From Actinosynnema sp042752395 (GTDB lineage Bacteria; Actinomycetota; Actinomycetes; Mycobacteriales; Pseudonocardiaceae), in NCBI RefSeq assembly GCF_042752395.1, contig NZ_JBHYXZ010000011.1, forward strand, positions 31,343-95,342: a stretch of DNA of 64,000 bases, read 5' to 3'. The stretch's first letter is position 1, and every line of letters begins with the position of its first letter. The translations under genes were made by a program, and so were the position numbers. Of the stretch, positions 17,446-27,600 are shown piece by piece. Under the pieces are notes generated by a model, which was given only the letters and a program-made list of their open reading frames with translations, made no database searches and was not told the DNA's origin.

Positions 17446-18207
17446 CTTCGGACACCCCCAGGTACGCCTCGATCACCTTCGGGTTGTTCTGCACCTCTTG
17501 CGGGAGCCCTTCTGCGATCAGCTGGCCGAAGTCCAGCACCGCGACGCGGTCGCTGACGCCCATGACCAGGCTCATGTCGTGCTCGATCAGCAGCACGGTC
17601 CGGCCGCTGTCGCGGATCTTGCGGATCAGCGCCTGCAACGCCTCCTTCTCGGCCGGGTTCATGCCGGCCGCCGGCTCGTCGAGCAGGAGCAGCTTCGGGT
17701 CCGTGGCCAGCGCGCGGGCGATCTCCAGCCGCCGCTGGTCGCCGTACGGGAGGTTCTTCGCGGTCTCGGTCATCCGGCCGGGGATGCCGACGAAGTCGAG
17801 CAGCTCCCGCGCCAGCTCGCGGCCGCGCCGCTCCTCCTTCCGGTGCCAGGGCAGGTTGAGCGTCGCGCCGATCGCACCGGTCTTGTGGTGCGCGTCCGCG
17901 CCCACCATCACGTTCTCCAGCGCCGACATGTTGTGGAACAGCCGGATGTTCTGGAACGTGCGGGCGATGCCCATCTTGGTGATCTTGAACCGCTTGCTGC
18001 CGTCGATCCGCGCGCCGTTGAACAGCACCTGGCCCTCGGTGGGCTGGTAGACGCCGGTGACCACGTTGAACACGGTGGTCTTGCCCGCGCCGTTGGGCCC
18101 GATCAGGGCGAAGATCTCGCCCTGGCCGACGCTGATCTTCGCCTCGCGCAGGGCGACCACGCCGCCGAAGCGCATGGTCACGTTGTCCAGCTGAAGGACG
18201 GGAGTGC

Positions 18208-18211
<4 letters not shown>
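17435..18211 (-). CDS. livG: Branched-chain amino-acid ABC transporter, ATP-binding protein LivG
   Basis: The protein (258 aa) has Walker A GPNGAGKTT, a D-loop region LLLDEPAAGMNPAEKEAL characteristic of LivG, and the switch histidine in LLIEHDMSLVM. GTG at 18211 (VSTPVLQLDN) overlaps the livM stop by four bases (GTGA), so translation is coupled. The frame is open further upstream inside livM, but those codons belong to the livM gene in another frame. Confidence 0.93.
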
Positions 18212-19373
<1,162 letters not shown>

Positions 19374-19377
<4 letters not shown>

Positions 19378-20336
19378 GCGCGGGCCTTCTGCAGGGATTC
19401 GCCCAGGATGCCGGTCGGCCGGAACATGAGCACGACCACCAGCACGGTGAACGCGATCACGTCCTTCCACTCCGAACCCAGGAAGATCGCGCCCCAGTTC
19501 TCGATGAGGCCGAGCACGATACCGCCGAGCAGGGCACCGCGCAGGTTGCCGATACCGCCGAGCACGGCGGCGGTGAACGCCTTGATGCCGAGCACGAAAC
19601 CGACGTTGAAGACCGTGTTCTCGAACTCCATCAGGTACAGCGCGCCCGCCACGCCGGCCATCGCGCCGCCGAGCAGGAAGGTGACCCGCACGATGTTGTC
19701 GATGCTGACGCCCATGAGGACGGCGGCCTCGGGGTCCTGCGCCGTGGCGCGGATGCCGCGACCGATCTTGGTCCGGTTCACCACGCGGTCCAGCGCGATC
19801 ATCATGATGACCGCCGCGACCACGACGATGATGTGGTCGACGCGGACGGCCGCGTTGCCGATGGTGAACACCGTGTCGCGGTCGACGATGCGCGGCGAGG
19901 ACTGCTGGTTGCGGCCCGCGTTGCCGGTCAACCAGGGGATGATGACCAGCGCGAACAGCTCTTGGAGGAACAGCGACGCGCCGATCGCGGAGATCAGCGC
20001 GGTGAGCCGGGTCGCGCCCTTTCTGCGCAGCGGCCGGTAGGCCACCAGCTCCAGCAGGACCGCGGCGCCGCCGGATACCGCAGCGGACAGCACGATGATC
20101 AACAGCATCACGCCGAACAGGGCGATCCCGGTGAGCGGCGACGCGGGTGCGATCGCGGTGATCACCACGAGCGACGTGAACGTGCCGATCATGAAGATCT
20201 CGGAGTGCGCGAAGTTGATCAGACGCAGCACGCCGTAGACCATCGTGTAGCCGAGGGCGACGAGCGCGTAGATGGAGCCGAACACCAGTCCGCCCACCGT
20301 GCTGGGTAGGAACTGGTTGAGGAAATCATCAAGCAT
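19374..20336 (-). CDS. livH: Branched-chain amino-acid ABC transporter, permease LivH
   Basis: The permease (320 aa) has eight to nine hydrophobic segments and the LivH motifs GSIYALVALGYTMVYGVLRL near the N-terminus and GGIGNLRGALLGGIVLGLIE near the C-terminus. It pairs with LivM. The gene starts at 20336, 125 bases after livK, with a long hairpin in between that probably lowers its expression relative to the binding protein. Confidence 0.93.
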
Positions 20337-20387
20337 GACAGGTTTGCCTCACGAGACGGGCGGGGAGAGAAACTTCGCCATAGGGGT

Positions 20388-20428
20388 GGGGAGCGGGAGC
20401 TGTCGTTCCCACGACACTCCCGCTCCCC
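20388..20428 (-). terminator. Large hairpin between livK and livH
   Basis: GGGGAGCGGGAG (20388-20399) pairs perfectly with CTCCCGCTCCCC (20417-20428), and the inner TGTCGT/ACGACA pair continues the stem around a TCCC loop, giving about 18 bp with one bulged base. It follows the livK stop by 33 bases. It is probably a partial terminator or 3' stabiliser that sets the binding-protein to permease ratio. Confidence 0.75.
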
Positions 20429-20461
20429 AGCGCGCCAGCTTGCTGCCTATTCCGTCTCGGC

Positions 20462-21637
20462 TCAGCCTTCGAGCTTGGCGGACTCGGCCGCGCCCAGCAG
20501 CTTCACCTTGCCGTCCTTCACCTGGTAGATGAAGATCGCGTTGTTCTCCGGCTCGCCGTTCGCCTTGAACTTGATCGGCTTGGAGACACCGTCGAAGCTG
20601 ACGGTCTTGAGGAACTCGTTGATCTTCTCGCCGGTGGTGTTGCCCGCCTCGACGGCCTTGATGAAGGCGGTCGCGGCGTCGTAGCCCTCGGTCGCGTAGA
20701 TCGCCGGGTCGACGTTCGCGCTCTTCTTGTAGTTGTCGAAGAACGTCTTCAGCGCGCCCGTGACGTCCGACGTCGGGATGTTGCACGGGCAGGCGAGGAC
20801 GGCGCCCTCGGCCGCGTCGGCGCCGGCGCCGGTCACGAGCTGCTGGTCGAGCGAGCCGTCACCGGAGGCGAAGATGGTCTTCACGCCACCGTCGCGGAGC
20901 TGCTTGAGCAGGCGGCCGGCCTGCGCGTAGTAACCGCCGAAGACGATGACGTCCGGGTTGGCCGCGGCGACCTTCGTGACCGTGGACGAGTAGTCGGACG
21001 CGTCCTTCGAGAACTTGTCCCGCTCGACCGTGACACCGGCGCCCTCGAACGACTTGGCGACGGCGTCGGCCAGGCCGACGCTGTACTCCTGGTCGTCGGA
21101 CAGGACGAACGCCTTCTTCGGGCTCTTGGCCTTCACCAGGAAGTCGGCGATGCCGGGGCCCTGGTCGGAGTCGTTCGCCACGACGCGGTGCCAGTAGGTC
21201 CAGCCGTTGTTGGCCAGGTCGGGGTTCGTCGCGGACGGCGAGATGCTGGGGATCTTCCCCTCCTCCAGCTGACCGCCGATGGCCTTCGACTCACCCGAGA
21301 ACGCCGGGCCGATGAGGCCGACGATCTTGTCCTGGGTGATGGCCTTCGTGATCAGCGAGGTGGCCTGGTCGGCCTTGCCCTGGCTGTCGTACGGCACCAG
21401 CTCGATCTTGATCTTGGGGTTCTTGGCGTTGTACTCCTCGACCGCCATCACGGCCCCGTTCCGGGGCGGGATCACGATCGCCGCGTTCTCACCGGTGAGG
21501 TCACCCATGAACCCGATCTTGACCGAGGTGACGTCGCCGCCCCCGTCGCCACTGCCGCCGCCTCCAGCGCAAGCCGCGAGCACCAGCGACGAAGCCGCCG
21601 CCAGCGCCAGAACTCGGCCGAGTCGTGCTCCTGACAC
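20462..21637 (-). CDS. livK: Branched-chain amino-acid ABC transporter, substrate-binding lipoprotein
   Basis: The protein (about 391 aa) has a signal peptide VLALAAASSLVLAACAGGGG with a good lipobox (LAAC), a glycine-serine linker, and a periplasmic binding fold of LivJ/LivK type: IKIGFMGDLTGENAA-like start (VKIGFMGDLTG), IGPAFSGESKA and ATEGYDAATAF. GTG at 21637 is chosen because GGAGG lies seven bases upstream; an in-frame ATG at 21652 has no ribosome-binding site. It is the first gene of the operon and delivers the amino acid to LivHM. Confidence 0.9.
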   Translation of the reverse strand: MSGARLGRVLALAAASSLVLAACAGGGGSGDGGGDVTSVKIGFMGDLTGENAAIVIPPRNGAVMAVEEYNAKNPKIKIELVPYDSQGKADQATSLITKAITQDKIVGLIGPAFSGESKAIGGQLEEGKIPSISPSATNPDLANNGWTYWHRVVANDSDQGPGIADFLVKAKSPKKAFVLSDDQEYSVGLADAVAKSFEGAGVTVERDKFSKDASDYSSTVTKVAAANPDVIVFGGYYAQAGRLLKQLRDGGVKTIFASGDGSLDQQLVTGAGADAAEGAVLACPCNIPTSDVTGALKTFFDNYKKSANVDPAIYATEGYDAATAFIKAVEAGNTTGEKINEFLKTVSFDGVSKPIKFKANGEPENNAIFIYQVKDGKVKLLGAAESAKLEG

Positions 21638-21658
21638 CGGAATACCTCCCATGACCAA

Positions 21659-21913
21659 CCAGCCCGCCGGTAGGCGGAGCCCTCACACGAGGGCGTGGGT
21701 TAGGGCAGGAACGTAGCTTCAGTTGAACTCGGTGAACAGGTGGTCTTACTGCTCTGTGTCCACATCGTGACGGTAGTCACGGGAAAATCGCCTGCGGTTA
21801 ACAACCTCAAATCCAGCTCAAATCGCCGCAGGTCACAAGGTCAATGCGCGCAGTAACCAAGAATGACCAACGGGACCCGTCCGATACTCGAACAGGTATC
21901 GCAGTGGTGATAC
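21659..21913. other. livK/pdtaR intergenic region
   Basis: No gene was seen. It carries the livK promoter region and the 3' end of pdtaR, is relatively AT-rich, and contains the inverted repeat at 21766-21781. Confidence 0.4.
21766..21781 (-). promoter_or_regulatory. Inverted repeat upstream of livK
   Basis: CGTGAC-GGTA-GTCACG has six-base arms with a four-base spacer, about 130 bases above the livK start. It is a candidate binding site for the regulator of the liv operon; the regulator is not identified here. Confidence 0.4.
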
Positions 21914-22519
21914 TCACCCGAAGTTTTCGATGACGGCTTCCGCGACGGCCTTCATGGTCGTGCGGCGGTCCATCGCGGTGCGCTGCACCCAGCGGAATGC
22001 CTCGGGCTCCGACAGACCCTGCTTGGTCATCAGCAATCCCTTGGCGCGCTCGACGACCTTGCGCGTCTCCAGCCGCTCGGTGAGCCCGGCGACCTCGTTC
22101 TCCAACGCCTGCAGCTCGGCGAACCGGCTCATCGCCAACTCGATGGCGGGCACCAGGTCGCGCTTGGCGAACGGCTTGACCAGGTAGGCCATCGCGCCCG
22201 CGTCCCGGGCCCGCTCCACCAGGTCGCGCTGGCTGAACGCGGTGAGGATGACGACCGGCGCGATGCGCTTGCCCGCGATCACCGACGCGGCCTCGATGCC
22301 GTCGACCTTCGGCATCTTCACGTCCATGATGACCAGGTCGGGCCGCAACTCGGTGGCCAGCGTGACCGCCTCGTCGCCGTCGGCGGCCTGACCGGCCACC
22401 TCGTACCCCTCCTCGCGGAGCATCTCGACCAGGTCGAGGCGGATGAGGGCTTCGTCCTCGGCCACGAGGACACGCCGGGGCGTGACCTCTGGCTGGGCCT
22501 CGGCAGCCTGATGGGTCAC
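21914..22519 (-). CDS. pdtaR: ANTAR response regulator (antiterminator) PdtaR
   Basis: The protein (201 aa) has a receiver domain (about 16-130) with acidic E21/D22, the phosphoacceptor Asp66 in LVIMDVKMP, Thr93 and Lys115. A coiled-coil linker follows, then an ANTAR RNA-binding domain (about 135-195) with ERAKGLLMTKQGLSEPEAF. Phosphorylated ANTAR proteins bind dual hexaloop RNAs and prevent termination. In Mycobacterium the partner is the kinase PdtaS; no kinase gene is adjacent here. The position near polA matches Mycobacterium. Confidence 0.95.
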   Translation of the reverse strand: MTHQAAEAQPEVTPRRVLVAEDEALIRLDLVEMLREEGYEVAGQAADGDEAVTLATELRPDLVIMDVKMPKVDGIEAASVIAGKRIAPVVILTAFSQRDLVERARDAGAMAYLVKPFAKRDLVPAIELAMSRFAELQALENEVAGLTERLETRKVVERAKGLLMTKQGLSEPEAFRWVQRTAMDRRTTMKAVAEAVIENFG

Positions 22520-23158
22520 CGGGGTCCTCCTGACACTCTGACGGCGGCTCGACGCGGTCGCGTCGCGTGAAACCGCAGTCTACCGGCGGGCCCGGCGCTG
22601 TCCGCGCGGTTGGGCCGTGATCACGGCCACCGGGTCCGACTTCGTCGGTTCGGGTGGCCGCGATCGGCCGAACGCGGGATCGCACGCCCGCCGGTTACCG
22701 CACCGGTTCCCGGCAACTTCTCACGCACCGGCCCGAGCGGACAGCCGGCCGACGCGCGACCCGGCGACCGCACCGACTCCACCCGACCCGACACCGCCCG
22801 CCCGGGCTTCGCGCGCACCAGGCCGGGCAGAGCTGAGGGCTGGGCAGGACCGGGCGGGCGGGGCGGGGCCGGGCAGGACCGGGCCGGGCAGGGCGCGGCA
22901 GGGCCGGGCAGAGCCGGGCAGGGCCGGGCCAGGCCAGGCCAGGCCGGGCCAGGCCAGGCCAGGCCAGGCCGAGCCAGGCCAGGCGGGGCGCGGCAGTGGC
23001 AGGCGGGCACGGCACGATCGGGCCGGGCGGCCGGCGGGCGGTGTCGGTTCCGCCCTGCCCGGCTCGCCGGCCAACCGGGCGGGGTGGTCGGGTGGGTTCG
23101 GGGCCGCCGCCCGCCGCACCGAACGAAGCGGCCGTCGCCGGACCCGCTCCCCCGCCGG
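22520..23158. other. Gene-free region with simple repeats
   Basis: About 640 bases upstream of pdtaR and downstream of the gene at 23159 have no convincing coding sequence. Several frames are open only because of GC composition. The central part is the GGGC/GGCCA repeat block listed separately. The pdtaR promoter must lie in the first 100 bases. Confidence 0.5.
22835..22990. repeat. Low-complexity GGGCCGGGCA / GGCCA repeat block
   Basis: The block consists of imperfect copies of GGGCCGGGCAG, grading into about ten copies of the pentamer GGCCA between 22925 and 22985. It is strand-asymmetric (G and A on the plus strand). The pentamer count may be unreliable in a short-read assembly. Confidence 0.75.
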
Positions 23159-24121
23159 TTACCGCACCGCGTGCGGCGGCTCCCACCACCCCGTCACGCC
23201 CTCGGGCCACTCGGCCGCCGCCAGCGCCGATTCGTGCTCGGGGTTCGGCGCTTCGACCTCGCGCAGGTACAGGTCGTACCAGCCGGTGGAGAGGCCGAGG
23301 CCGCCGCCCGCGCTGGGCACCTCCACCGAGCCGGGCAGGCCGAACACGGGGTGCAGCAACCGGTCCGCGATCTTCGGCACGCCGAGGCTCGTGGGCCACT
23401 CGACCCACCACCGGTCGCCCTGCACCAGCGCCCGCACCCACGGCGCGGCGCTGAACAGGTGGTAGCGGCGCAGCACCGCGCTGCCCACGCCGGTCGGGTA
23501 AGGCGTCTCGTCCAGGTGGTCCTGCTCCACCCGGGTCAGCGGGCCGTCGATGAACGCGCTGCTCATCCGGCGGCCCTTGAGCAGGTTGTGCACGTACCGC
23601 ATGCCCTCGGCCCACGCGCGCTCGTCCACGCCCGCCAGGTGCACGGCCGCGTCGAGCCCGATCAGCCGCAGCTCCACCGACCGCGGGTGGTGGGTGACGC
23701 GCAGGCCGGCCACCCCCGCGACCCACGACTCGTCGTGGCGCGGCAGCAGCTCGTACAGCAGCGGCCCGAGGGCGTGCTCGGTGAGGTGCACGCGGGGGTG
23801 CGCGAACGGCTCGACGGTGCGGAACGCGTGCGCCGGCCGCAGCATGCTCGCGGGCGGGCGCAGTTGCAGGTGCCCGGCGGCGTCCAGGCCCGCCTTGAGC
23901 AGCACGCACTCCAGCGCGCGCTGGTCGTCGTGCTCGGCGTCGGGCAGGAACAGGCCGCGCACGTCGGCCTTGCCGTGCAGCGCGTCGACCACGCGTTCGC
24001 GCCGGTCGTCGGGCAGGCCGTGCAGCACGGCCTTCACCGCGGGCACGGCCTGGGTGAGGTTCTCGCCGGTGTAGCTCCGGCGGAGGTCGACCAGTTGCTC
24101 GGTCAACGACGATCGCGCCAT
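23159..24121 (-). CDS. Hypothetical protein, family not recognised
   Basis: The protein (320 aa) has no signal peptide or membrane segment. It starts MARSSLTEQLVDLRRSYTGE and contains a tract RLIGLDAAVHLAGVDERAWAEGM and a tryptophan-rich segment GDRWWVEWPTSLGVPK, ending GVTGWWEPPHAVR. Codon bias is strongly coding. No catalytic motif was identified. It is divergent from the ThDP enzyme at 24344, with a 222-base gap. It may be a conserved actinobacterial protein; a profile search would be needed to place it. Confidence 0.7.
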   Translation of the reverse strand: MARSSLTEQLVDLRRSYTGENLTQAVPAVKAVLHGLPDDRRERVVDALHGKADVRGLFLPDAEHDDQRALECVLLKAGLDAAGHLQLRPPASMLRPAHAFRTVEPFAHPRVHLTEHALGPLLYELLPRHDESWVAGVAGLRVTHHPRSVELRLIGLDAAVHLAGVDERAWAEGMRYVHNLLKGRRMSSAFIDGPLTRVEQDHLDETPYPTGVGSAVLRRYHLFSAAPWVRALVQGDRWWVEWPTSLGVPKIADRLLHPVFGLPGSVEVPSAGGGLGLSTGWYDLYLREVEAPNPEHESALAAAEWPEGVTGWWEPPHAVR

Positions 24122-24330
24122 GGCAGTCCTCGCTCCCGCCGCCCGGCCCGGCGCAACAAGGACGCGTCACGCGTCGTTCAACGGTCTTCGGTGTACCTCG
24201 CGAGCAGGGGTGCCCTCACCCCGCGGCGGATCACGCCACCCGGTTGCCGGGGAGTGGCTCCAGCCTCACGTCTGCTCGCACACGCCGTCACCGACGATAG
24301 CGCACCGTTGCCCCGGGGGCCGCGCGTCCC

Positions 24331-24343
24331 TAGCGTCTGGCGC
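24331..24343 (+). promoter_or_regulatory. -10 element of a leaderless promoter (ThDP enzyme)
   Basis: TAGCGT at 24331-24336, seven bases, then ATG at 24344; no ribosome-binding site is visible. Confidence 0.6.
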
Positions 24344-25936
24344 ATGGTGAGCGGGGCGGAGCGGTTGCTGGGTGTGCTGGCCGCGCACGGCGTCGAGGTC
24401 GTGTTCGGGCTGCCCGGTGTGCACAACCTGCCCGTGTGGGAGGCGCTGCGCACTTCCGGCATCCGCCTGGTCGGGGTGCGGCACGAGCAGACGGCGGTGT
24501 ACGCGGCGGACGGCTACGCCCGCGCCACCGGCCGGCTGGGCGTGGCCCTGGTGACCACCGGTCCGGGCGCGGCGAACTGCCTGGGCGCGACCGGCGAGGC
24601 GTACGCGTCCGGCTCGCCGGTGCTGATCGTCGCCACCGACATCCCGTCGTCGCTGCGCCGCCCCGGCGAGTACCGCGGCACGCTGCACGAGACGCGTGAC
24701 CAGCGCGCGATGTTCCTGCCGGTGGTCAAGGGCGGGTGGACGCTGCGCGAGGCGGAGTCGGTCGGCACCTACGCCGACAGCGCCGCGCTGCTGGCCACGA
24801 CCGCGCCGCAGGGCCCGGTGTACCTGGGCGTGCCGACCGACTTCCTCACCGCGGACGCCGGGGTGTGGAGCCGCATCCCGACGCGGGCCCCGTCCGCGCC
24901 GGACGTGGGTCCCGGGGTGGAGCTGGTCGCGGGCGCGGAGCGGCCGTTGATCTGGGCGGGCGGCGGCGCGGCGCGGTCGGGGGCGGGCGCGGCGCTGGGC
25001 GAGCTGGCGTCGCGCATCGGCGCGCCCATCGTGACCACGTACGGCGCGCGCGGGCTGGTCGATCACCCGCACGTGGTGCACGGACCGGTGCACCTGCCCG
25101 AGGTCGGCGCGCTGTGGGACGAGGCGGACCTGGTCATCGGGGTGGGCAGCGACTTCGACGGGATGATGACCCAGAACTGGCTGCAACCCGCGCCGCCGCG
25201 GTTGTTGAACGTCAACGTCGAGGCGATCCGCAACTACCGGCCGGACGTGACGCTGCGCGGCGACGCCCGGGTGGTGGTGTCGGCGCTGGCCGCCGCCGTG
25301 CCCGCGCGCCCGGAGAACGGCGTGGCCGACCGGGTGGCGGAGCTGAACGACCTGGTGCGCAAGGCGGTGGAGGCGGACGAGCCGCGCGCGGTCCCGTTGC
25401 TGGAGGCGCTGGAGGGCCGGCGGGTGGTGGCCGACATGTGCGTGGCCGGGTACTGGGTCGGCGGGTTCGGCCGGGTCACCCGGCCGCGCGGGCTCGCCTA
25501 CCCGGTCGGGTGGGGCACGCTCGGGTTCGGGTTCCCGGCGGCGCTGGGCGCGGCGCTGACCGGCCGGGTGGTGGCGGTGTGCGGCGACGGCGGGTTCCTG
25601 TTCGCGTGCGGCGACCTGGCCACGGCCGCGCAGGAGCGGCTGCCGGTCACCGTGGTGCTGGTGGACGACGGCGGGTACGGGATGCTGCGGCACGACCAGG
25701 TGCGGGCCGGCCACGAGCCCTTCGGGGTGGACCTGCGGTCGCCGGACTTCGTGGCGCTGGCGGGGAGCTTCGGCGTGGAGGCGTCTGCCGTGGACGGTTT
25801 CGGCGCGGCGTTCCGGGAGCGGCTGGACGAGTACGCGACGCGGCCGGGGCCCAACGTGCTGGTGGTGCGGGCGGCCGCGCTGAAACCGCCGGTCACCACG
25901 TCACCGCGGTGGTACCGCCGGACCGGCCTGACCTAA
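24344..25936 (+). CDS. Thiamine-diphosphate-dependent enzyme (acetolactate-synthase-like)
   Basis: The protein (530 aa) shows all three ThDP-enzyme regions. The N-terminal pyrimidine-binding domain has GLPGVHNLPVWEAL and the catalytic glutamate in VRHEQTAVYAADGYARATG. The middle domain follows, and the C-terminal pyrophosphate domain has VCGDGGFLFACGDLATAAQE ending in VLVDDGGYGML. The usual NN of the GDG-NN motif is DD here, a noteworthy change at the metal site. It is likely a 2-keto-acid decarboxylase or carboligase, not the housekeeping IlvB, and it lacks an IlvN partner. It appears leaderless and abuts the DinB gene. Confidence 0.85.
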   Translation: MVSGAERLLGVLAAHGVEVVFGLPGVHNLPVWEALRTSGIRLVGVRHEQTAVYAADGYARATGRLGVALVTTGPGAANCLGATGEAYASGSPVLIVATDIPSSLRRPGEYRGTLHETRDQRAMFLPVVKGGWTLREAESVGTYADSAALLATTAPQGPVYLGVPTDFLTADAGVWSRIPTRAPSAPDVGPGVELVAGAERPLIWAGGGAARSGAGAALGELASRIGAPIVTTYGARGLVDHPHVVHGPVHLPEVGALWDEADLVIGVGSDFDGMMTQNWLQPAPPRLLNVNVEAIRNYRPDVTLRGDARVVVSALAAAVPARPENGVADRVAELNDLVRKAVEADEPRAVPLLEALEGRRVVADMCVAGYWVGGFGRVTRPRGLAYPVGWGTLGFGFPAALGAALTGRVVAVCGDGGFLFACGDLATAAQERLPVTVVLVDDGGYGMLRHDQVRAGHEPFGVDLRSPDFVALAGSFGVEASAVDGFGAAFRERLDEYATRPGPNVLVVRAAALKPPVTTSPRWYRRTGLT

Positions 25937-25946
25937 GGTGTCGAAC
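25934..25946 (+). promoter_or_regulatory. -10 element of a leaderless promoter (DinB gene)
   Basis: TAAGGT at 25934-25939, then seven bases, then ATG at 25947. Its TAA is also the stop codon of the preceding ThDP-enzyme gene. Confidence 0.6.
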
Positions 25947-26456
25947 ATGAGTTCGAACGAGCGGGTGTGGCCCGAGGTGGCCGCCCACGACGAGCTGCGG
26001 CTGCTGACCGAGTTCCTGACCTTCCTGCGCCTGACCGCGGTGTCCAAGGTGGAGGGCCTGAGCCGGGAGCACGCCTCGGCCGCGCCGATCCCGACGTCGC
26101 CGGTGGTGAGCGCGCTCGGCGTGCTGCGGCACCTGACGGCGGTGGAGCGGTGGTGGCTGTCGATCGAGACGGGCGGTGCGGACCTGCCGTCGCTGTGGGG
26201 CGAGGACGCGGACGCGTCGTGGCGGCTGCGGGAGGGCGACACGGTCGAGTCGGTGATCGCCGAGTACCGGGCGGAGTGGGAGCACTCGGCGCGGGCGCTC
26301 GACGGGCTCGGGCCGGACGACCGCACGCGCGGCGACCGCGACGGCCGGGGCCGGACGGTGCGCTGGGTGCTCGCGCACCTGGTCCAGGAGACCGGCCGGC
26401 ACGTCGGCCACCTGGACTTCCTGCGCGAGCTGGCGGACGGGCAGAAGGGCGAGTAG
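25947..26456 (+). CDS. DinB-like/DUF664 protein
   Basis: The protein (169 aa) has the four-helix DinB-like metal-binding layout: an N-terminal helix LRLLTEFLTFLRLTAVSKV, the first histidine in LRHLTAVERWWL (spaced as in DUF664), and the C-terminal pair in LAHLVQETGRHVGHLDFL with HxxxH-like spacing. In actinobacteria members are often mycothiol-dependent transferases or hydrolases. It starts immediately after the ThDP-enzyme gene but seems to have its own leaderless promoter. Confidence 0.82.
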   Translation: MSSNERVWPEVAAHDELRLLTEFLTFLRLTAVSKVEGLSREHASAAPIPTSPVVSALGVLRHLTAVERWWLSIETGGADLPSLWGEDADASWRLREGDTVESVIAEYRAEWEHSARALDGLGPDDRTRGDRDGRGRTVRWVLAHLVQETGRHVGHLDFLRELADGQKGE

Positions 26457-26524
26457 CGCCACTGCCGGCCGGCACGGCACGCCTGGCGGTAGGCCGAGAC
26501 CGGGGTCGGCATCGGCGGGCGGAG

Positions 26525-26655
26525 GGTTCGGCGGGCAAGGGTTCGGCGGGCAGGGGTTCGGCGGGCGAGGGTTCGCCAGGCAGGGGTTCGGCGGGCGGAG
26601 GGTTCGGCGGGCAGGGGTTCGGCGGGCAAGGGCAGGGTTCGGCGGGCAGGGCGGG
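26525..26655. repeat. 15-bp tandem repeat
   Basis: About eight imperfect copies of GGTTCGGCGGGCAGG follow each other in register, with two slips of one to six bases in the last third. The block lies in the intergenic stretch 26457-26754. The minus strand is an open frame across it that would encode a proline/arginine pentapeptide repeat, but there is no good start signal. Confidence 0.8.
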
Positions 26656-26754
26656 ACAGGGCGGGCCGCGAGACCGCCGCGCGCCCGCCCTCCCGTGACG
26701 CGAGCGGGTGAACGGGCGTGCGGCCCCCGGGTTCGGCTGATTGGATCAACGCCC

Positions 26755-27600
26755 ATGCGCCATCCGGTAGCGGTGCTCGCCGCGCTCCTGCTGTCCCTGT
26801 CCGCCGTGCCCGCGACCGCCGTCCCCGCGACCGCCGCGCCGGTCGCGCCCGCGCGGGCCGACGTCGACTTCACCGGGACCGTGTCCCTGAAGGGCTGCTC
26901 CGGCGCGGTCGTCCGGCCGCCCGAGCACGAACCGTCGGACCCGGCGCTGGTCATGACGAACGGGCACTGCGTGCGGTTCCTGGGAGCCCGCGAGGTCGTC
27001 CGGGACGAGCCGTCGGAGCGGGAGTTCACCCTGCTCAACGCCTCCGGCGACGGCTCGCTCGGCACGCTGCGCGCCTCCTCCCTGGTCTACGCCACCATGT
27101 TCGGCACCGACGTCGCGCTCTACCGGACCACCTCCACCTACGCCGACCTGGAGCGGCTGGGCTCGCGGGCGTTGGAGCTGTCGGCCGAGCACCCCGGCGA
27201 CGGCATCGACATCACCGTGGTCTCGGGCTACTGGCGGCGCACCTACTCCTGCGAGGTGGACGGCTACGTGCACGAGCTGCGCGAGGGCCGGTACACGTGG
27301 CGGGGCTCGCTGCGCTACACCGAGGCGTGCCGCACCAGGGGCGGCACGTCCGGCTCCCCGGTGGTGGACGTGGCCACGGGCAAGGTGGTCGGCGTGAACA
27401 ACACCGGCAACGAGGACGGCGAGCGGTGCACGGACAACAACCCGTGCGAGGTGGACGCGAACGGTGAGGTGACCGTGCGCCAGGGCATCGGGTACGGGCA
27501 GCAGACCCACCAGATCGTGCCGTGCCTGACCGGGGGCGGCCGGGTCGACCTGACCGCCCCCGGCTGCGGGCTGGCGCGACCGGAGGAGGGGTCGCGCTAG
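26755..27600 (+). CDS. Secreted trypsin-like serine protease
   Basis: The protein (281 aa) has a signal peptide (MRHPVAVLAALLLSLSAVPATA) and a chymotrypsin-fold protease. The triad can be placed at His71 (TNGHC), Asp119 (GTDVALY) and Ser199 (GGTSGSPVV). Seven cysteines include probable pairs with CSG/GHC and CTDNNPC. The S1 substrate specificity cannot be read. The gene ends at TAG 27598-27600, sharing CTAG with the stop of the convergent phospholipase gene. Confidence 0.88.
   Translation: MRHPVAVLAALLLSLSAVPATAVPATAAPVAPARADVDFTGTVSLKGCSGAVVRPPEHEPSDPALVMTNGHCVRFLGAREVVRDEPSEREFTLLNASGDGSLGTLRASSLVYATMFGTDVALYRTTSTYADLERLGSRALELSAEHPGDGIDITVVSGYWRRTYSCEVDGYVHELREGRYTWRGSLRYTEACRTRGGTSGSPVVDVATGKVVGVNNTGNEDGERCTDNNPCEVDANGEVTVRQGIGYGQQTHQIVPCLTGGGRVDLTAPGCGLARPEEGSR

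Noticed and set aside
22610..24343. Long upstream extension of the ThDP enzyme frame
   Set aside because: The extension crosses the simple-repeat block and the opposite-strand gene; ATG 24344 fits the family N-terminus.
24266..25714. 482-codon minus-strand frame opposite the ThDP enzyme
   Set aside because: Sequence is low-complexity (R, H, V, Q) and mirrors the codon bias of the real gene.
26525..26655. Tandem repeats as a CRISPR array
   Set aside because: Units are contiguous 15-mers without unique spacers, and no cas genes are nearby.
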